Source: Echinococcus granulosus
Lineage: Eukaryota > Platyhelminthes > Cestoda > Cyclophyllidea > Taeniidae
Assembly: GCF_000524195.1 (NCBI RefSeq)
Contig: NW_020170501.1
Coordinates: 121,955 to 185,954, forward strand
DNA length: 64,000 nt
Reading direction: 5' to 3'
A model generated the notes under the pieces. It was not told where the DNA came from. It did no database searches and worked only from the letters and a program-made list of their open reading frames with translations. A program made the translations under genes and the position numbers. Below are positions 58,714-64,000 of the stretch, in pieces (within the stretch, counting starts at the first letter, position 1; the number at the start of each line of letters is the position of its first letter).

Positions 58714-61539
58714 ATGTTGGAGAAGAAAACTATCAAAGCCGTAATTCTCATTGGGGGTCCTGCTAAAGGTACACGATTTCGACCACTTTCTTTGGAAATG
58801 CCGAAACCACTGTTCCCGATTGCCGGGTATCCCATGATTTACCACCACATTGAAGCATTTTCAAAGATACCCAACATGAAGGAGATCATTCTCATTGGGT
58901 TTTATCAGCCAAATGAAATTCTCTCCCGACTCATAAGTGATGCTGGGAGGGAGTTTGGTATGAACATACGGTAATCACTTTTTTGTAAGAGCGAACTGTA
59001 TATTGTTGCTTTTAGCTACTTGCAGGAGTTCACTTCCCTCGGAACAGCAGGTGGAATATTCCAATTTCGGGATCAAATAAGTGCTAGTGGTCTGGATCTT
59101 CTCTTTGTCATGAATGCTGATGTTTGTTGTGATGCTCCACTGCAGGAAATGGTAGACTTCCACGCTAGTCTTGGTTCTGTTGATAAATTCGTGGTCCTCT
59201 CAACAGAAGTATGTTTTTTTTTCTTTGTCTCAGTTTCATCCTAATATTGGATAGTCGTTTTGGAGTTTTTTTTGCTTTCCTTTAGGCAACGCGTGAACAG
59301 TCTATGGAGTTTGGGTGCCTTGTAGAAAATCCCGAAACAAATGAGGTGGGCTGAAGTTGGTCCAATGCGGCCCACTCTTTCTGCTTTTTTACACTTTTTA
59401 CTTTCGTAGATCACACATTACGTCGAGAAACCAGACACATTTGTTAGCGTCCGCATCAACTGTGGCATCTATCTATTCACTCCGAGCATCTTCAAATTTA
59501 TTCGTGTAGCCTTTCTGGAGCATCAAAACCAAAAGTTGTAAGTTTATCTATTATCTACTGGTTTTCTTGTGGAATTGATCTTGATTTGGGAAAAATTTTC
59601 CCTAGCGCCAAGCCCGGAGGAACTTGCAAAGAGAGCATTCAGCTGGAGACGGAGATATTTCAACCGCTTGCGGGTAGTGGAACCCTTTACGCCTTCCACA
59701 CGGAGAGATTCTGGAGTCAAATCAAGCATCCGGGGTAAGTTTTGGCCTTTTAAACAGCGTTAACGCCGAGAGCTGATAAACTTTGATCTTAGCTGCTAGA
59801 TTTTCTTCTCTCCCTTTGGTGTATAATAATCATTTCAAGTTTTCTAGCCGTAGAACTGCTTCCATCGTCTTCCATGGTTTGAATGTTATCCGATATGTCC
59901 CTGTGTTTACTCCTCTTCCGGAGTGGCAATCTACGTGGGCAAATGTGTGATGGGTAGAGAGCCTCTTGTTAATTGCACATCATATCTGAGACTACCGCTT
60001 TCCGCGTTGGCATAATTTGTAATGTGGTAGAAACTTGTGATCTTCCCATCCTTTTCTGCCAGACCATTTTGAAACCATAGTAGTTATTTAAAGTTCCCAT
60101 ATCACCTCCAGGCCTCCCACCTTTATTGTTCACTTTATTATGGGTGATGCCGTTCCGCTGCCTGCAAATGTGCGGTCTTCAGGGTCTCTCGAATCCGCAA
60201 ATACCATCCAAGGAAGTGATACCACACTTAGTTTTGAGATACTTTTGTAGCTCTGGAAAGCCTATGAAGCTAGAGTAACTACAACTTTGGGTTCTGTGAT
60301 TGCCTGCCCATCTTGGTCACTGAAACCCATCAGGACCTCTATATCAGTGAATTGCTGATATTTAAAATTGAGCACTGGTAAACATCAATTGGTTGTCTTA
60401 GCTAGCTTGCGGTAGTCCACAGGGTCTCGGGTACCTCTTGATGTTACAGAAACCAGCTGAGATTTCCACAGCAACTTCACGCCTTACTTTCTGACCATTA
60501 GTTTTCTATCCAATTTTGGCAATGCTCTAAAGCCCATGCGGCTGTCTTGGTTTTCCGCGTCGCACTTCGAAATTTCGATCTTTCTGTTATTTCAAGAGCG
60601 GTGATTTACGCGAACCGGCAGATGCTGGCCCTTTATCACCGTACCCATCCCCATCGTCTGGCAGTTCACAGGGTCTCCATTAACAGCAACGGAAACACCA
60701 CCTTTGACACGACAGATGTCACAACAGAGGCCTCGGGGGATGGCGAGACAACAACTACGTCAAGTGCCCGCATCATCGGCGATGTCTATTTGCATCCCAC
60801 AGCACGTGTGCATCCCACTGCAGTCCTCGGTCCCAACGTGAGCGTCGGTGCGGGCGCAGTGATCGGAGCGGGCGTGCGGCTCCGCGATTCAATCGTTCTG
60901 CGTAATGCCGAGATCCATGCACACGCCTGTTGTCTCAACTGTGTGGTGGGCTGGAACGCTGTCATTGGTCAGTGGGCCCGTGTTGAGGGTACTGCAGCCT
61001 TTGGTCCAAACCCCAACACACCCTTTACAAAGCTGGAGGTGGTACCTGTATTCAATGCCAAGGGTCAACTCAATCCCTCAATCACGGTTATTGGTGAGTG
61101 AACTGAGGAGATGAAGATCTTAACGTTGTTTGTGAGGTGGGAAACTAAGATATCAAGTCTTGTTTGCTACGCAATTTCCACTTCGACGACATTTAGCTTA
61201 TGCTAATCCCCATTAAGTCGGCAAGGCCTTGTTTTTCTTCAAGGATTCATCCATTTGTAGTTGGGGCCTATATTCTGGAGTAAGTAGACTGTCTCTTAAA
61301 ATACGTGACCTCTCCTTAGAATACCACCTGTCAGTTATGCTTTGTTAGAGGTCAAGGCTATCTCCCACGATATTTCATTGCTACACGCATTTATATTGGG
61401 ACAAAATCTGTGCACCCACCCTTTTTTTCCTCACGCAGGTTCAAATGTCGATGTACCACCCGAGGTGATTGTGCTCAACTCGATTGTGCTGCCACACAAG
61501 GAGTTGTCACGGAGTGTCAAAAATCAAATTATTCTCTGA
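58714..61539 (+). CDS. GMPPA: GMPPA, mannose-1-phosphate guanylyltransferase regulatory subunit alpha
   Basis: Seven exons, 58714-58970, 59016-59208, 59286-59345, 59410-59537, 59606-59734, 60597-61093 and 61439-61539, join in frame to 454 residues (human 420). The N-terminal nucleotidyltransferase-like domain reads [29 protein letters not shown], then [28 protein letters not shown] and INCGIYLF. The C-terminal left-handed beta-helix has [20 protein letters not shown] and [16 protein letters not shown], and ends [21 protein letters not shown], a hallmark end. The motif [12 protein letters not shown] is the alpha-type variant, so this is the GDP-mannose-sensing, feedback-inhibiting partner of catalytic GMPPB, in the cytosol. 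A Ser/Thr-rich insert of about 35 residues (near residues 280-315) separates the two domains compared with vertebrates. Confidence 0.95.
59735..60596 (+). other. Long fifth... last-but-one intron of GMPPA
   Basis: 862 bases between donor GG/GTAAGT and acceptor TTTCAAG at 60596, far longer than the other GMPPA introns (45-345 bases). No gene or repeat recognised inside it. Confidence 0.8.
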
Positions 61540-62079
61540 GTGATTTTTAGTTACGCTACTGTCACTGCCGTCTCTATAAAGTCCACGCAACTGACTTGAT
61601 TTATCCCTCTAAACAATCATTTTTTGTTCTATTTAGTAATGGATTTTTGATGTGTGAAAGGTGACTAAAAATGCAATGTTTCGGTGTCCTGGTTGTTGAA
61701 TAACACCTGTCGTGGACTGGCTGTCTGCTGAAACCATTGGGAAATGAAGAGGTGAGACGCATGTCGAATTAATTAATTGAAGGCAGTCGGCACGATGTTG
61801 CTGTACATGCTTGAAGTTGGAGGAATCTGGGAGGAGGAAGTGGAGGGGGGGCTCCCTCTAGCCCTGGGTTTGGTGTCGATTGAAGGCTTCCTCTAAGTAA
61901 GCCGGAGAGTTGAAATCACCGGTCCTAGTGGACGACTGCTTTCTCATCTCTTGCCCTTGGAATTCGGTGCTGAAAGCTTCGAAGAAAAAGATTTAGAGAA
62001 ATATTTTTATTAATTACCTTTTGTATGATTATAAGGCGATTGATCTGATTCGTCAATCAGATGTCGGTGCTGTTATTGA

Positions 62080-62259
62080 ATTGGTCGATATTTGGTGCTG
62101 TTTAATTGGTTGGCAGGTTCACTGCTGGTTTATTGGTTAACAGGTGGTATTTGATTGGTTAATAGATCAATTCGAATTTCGGGTGACTACATGCTCGATA
62201 AGGAATGCAAAGGTTGATGGCTGTAATACCGATTCATGCGTTGTCACTCTCTCTATAAA
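62080..62259 (+). promoter_or_regulatory. Cluster of inverted CCAAT boxes with a downstream TATA
   Basis: ATTGG at 62080-62084, 62105-62109, 62132-62136 and 62154-62158, spaced 22-27 bases, then CTATAAAC (TATAAA 62254-62259). It looks like the promoter DNA of the pseudo-GTPase array, but no family exon follows. Confidence 0.4.
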
Positions 62260-62810
62260 CTAATGTTACAACTCCGGAATTGCGTCTTTTTTACAGATTC
62301 TTCACCCGTAGAGCGCTTACTTCAGGTGCAAAATTAAAGCTGTGGGGTATACACACATTTACGGGACTCCCTTTCTTGCACATATTAAACGAACAGGACA
62401 TTTACTGGATTCTTTAGCAATTGATCGACAAACAAAGGGTTGGTTTAAGTGAAGTTTAGAGGCATCATTCTCCATCACGTGGATGTAAGCGACCATTGTG
62501 CTCTATATGCAATCCATTCGAATGCACTTTCTTGTGTTTTCTGCACGTAATCTGTCAAGAAAATGAGGTATAATGAAAATTCAGGGGCAAGACCTCTTTG
62601 TATTACTTTCTTCAACACAAATGCAGGGCGAGTGAAGCATAAATGGGTGGAATTGGTTTGAATGAATGGTTTAGCCAATCGGTTAGCACAGATGTGGAGA
62701 GGTGGGAGAGAGGGAAGGTGGAACTGATGCATTCGACATGGGCATCGGGTGTATGGACAGTGCGAATGCGAGCTGTTTCATAAGTGAGTCTCAAATGGTC
62801 AGTTAAGTCA

Positions 62811-62832
62811 AGAGGGGGGAGGGGGGGAGGGG
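62811..62832 (+). repeat. G-rich tract, potential G-quadruplex
   Basis: Runs of 6, 7 and 4 guanines separated by single adenines or AGG, enough for an intramolecular G-quadruplex on the plus strand. No gene link is evident. Confidence 0.6.
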
Positions 62833-64000
62833 AAGCGAATGGAAAGACATGCTGATGAGCTTAGGGTGAATGGTTCAATGAAGAACATGCTGACGGACCA
62901 TGGGCGTGTGATAAGACCAAGCATGGATGAAAGCTCAATAAGGACTGAATGATTGGACAGTTGGATGGATGGATTAGACATGGATGAACCAGAATTGTTA
63001 GACAAATGTAGGGACAAATCAATCCTTATTTGACAAACGTGTGCATGCATGCAAGAAACTGAGGTGCTAAGGTAAATAAACTGATGAGAGGGGGCGTGAT
63101 TTGGCGATGGATAAAGAGGTAATGGCCATGGCCGGACGAGTGTGTAAAAAAATGAATGCGCTAATCGAAAGAGTTAAATATTAGTAAATAAACATGGATA
63201 CGGGATAGATGAATGGATAAAAGGATGGTTACAGGATGAATGGCTGAGTGGATAGGCGAATGGATTTAGAGATTGGGTGGGTGGGTGATTATATAGATAG
63301 ATTGATAAGTGGGCATGGATTCAATGGATCAGGGATGGTCAACCCCGTTGTTTGTTAGGCTATAAGCCTTTTATTATTAAATAAAGAGAATGCCAATTTG
63401 ACAGTGTAATGTAATACGATAGTGGTTTATCCCTCGGTTCTGGTGAGGCGCCACTTTTGTACTTCGAATTGGCCCCCTTGTACCTCGCTGGGTGGGCTGG
63501 CCTTTTGGGCCATGCCAATAGCCCAGACACCTTCACCGTGCTGAATATATATATTCTGCCCAAGTATTGTGTCTTCTTTCGTCTTCAGGGAGCCCCGGGA
63601 CGCTACAGTAAGGCTCCAAATTCTGGCAAATATAAGCCTTCTGAAATTTTCTGTTGAATACAATAAACTGAGAACAAAGCCAAGAGGAGTGAACGATGGA
63701 GGTATTGGAAGGAATATTCGGCAATTTGCCTTGCTCCATAAATGGTGGGATGCTAAAAAAATAATTTCACGAAATTAAAACTCCTTTAGTACTTTTTGGT
63801 TCATTCATCGCATAAGGGAAATTGTATAATGTCAAGTACCATTGTTAAACAAATGAGTTGCCATTGATGGATAGCTGATAGATGTCAGGAAATCTATTAG
63901 CTTTTATCCGATTTATTTCATCAAAACATCTCCAGCTTTGGATATTTCACCATTGTTTGAGTTAACTAAAAGGAGGCCTCAACATCAGGATATTTTGCTC

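Larger units (their letters stand above)
61540..64000. other. 3' flank of GMPPA; no gene recognised
   Basis: Holds a cluster of four ATTGG boxes (62080-62158) with a TATAAA at 62254, a G-rich tract at 62811-62832, and degenerate GGAT/ATGG low-complexity DNA at about 62920-63320. ORFs near 63360-63780 on both strands have no recognisable motif. Confidence 0.5.

Noticed and set aside
1..64000. CRISPR arrays, bacterial operons, tRNA or rRNA genes
   Set aside because: No regularly spaced direct repeats, no Shine-Dalgarno-led gene strings, and no convincing A/B box or cloverleaf found by eye. A tRNA search program would be decisive.

Overview
This window is nuclear DNA from an animal. It has multi-exon genes with GT-AG introns, and a gene set found only in eukaryotes with clathrin adaptors, dynein arms and TRP channels. 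Short introns (mostly 38-90 bases inside several genes), compact gene spacing and acceptor-like sites sitting just before start codons suggest a parasitic flatworm, most likely a tapeworm. That placement is inference; no rRNA or mitochondrial marker is present.

Layout. 1-5.8 kb: no clear gene, but an inverted dispersed repeat. 5.8-11.0 kb (+): an ankyrin/TRPM-like cation channel, lacking its 5' end. 13.4-14.1 kb (-): the main exon of ABITRAM. 15.1-21.4 kb (+): three closely packed genes in one direction: a gamma-synergin homologue (SYNRG), an HMG-box protein and the dynein-arm factor CCDC103. 22.9-23.9 kb (-): an intact protein of four tandem ubiquitin-like domains without a conjugation tail. 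25.6-27.1 kb (+): HGH1, the eEF2-folding chaperone. 27-31 kb: decayed sequence, including a probable BEL/Pao retroelement remnant. 32.1-33.1 kb (+) and about 35.0-35.2 kb (-): two dead copies of the ubiquitin-like gene, each carrying the same upstream flank of about 1 kb. 39.2-39.9 kb: a broken intronless ORF.

42.0-53.3 kb (+): the most striking part, six tandem paralogues of one four-exon gene. All introns are phase 0, exon 2 is 159 nt in every copy and exon 3 is 162 nt in five of six. The proteins look like Ras-fold small GTPases that have lost every nucleotide-binding motif and gained lysine-rich tails at both ends. Each copy has its own CCAAT/TATA promoter at nearly fixed spacing. One copy (the fourth) has a frameshift in exon 1. 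I think this is an undescribed, probably lineage-specific family of pseudo-GTPases.

58.7-61.5 kb (+): GMPPA, complete in seven exons. 61.5-64 kb: no gene recognised; CCAAT cluster, G-rich tract and GGAT-rich low-complexity DNA.

The single-copy genes are unrelated housekeeping functions: cation signalling, clathrin traffic, cilia assembly, translation-factor folding and GDP-mannose control. The two local gene families (ubiquitin-like and pseudo-GTPase) are where duplication and decay are active.
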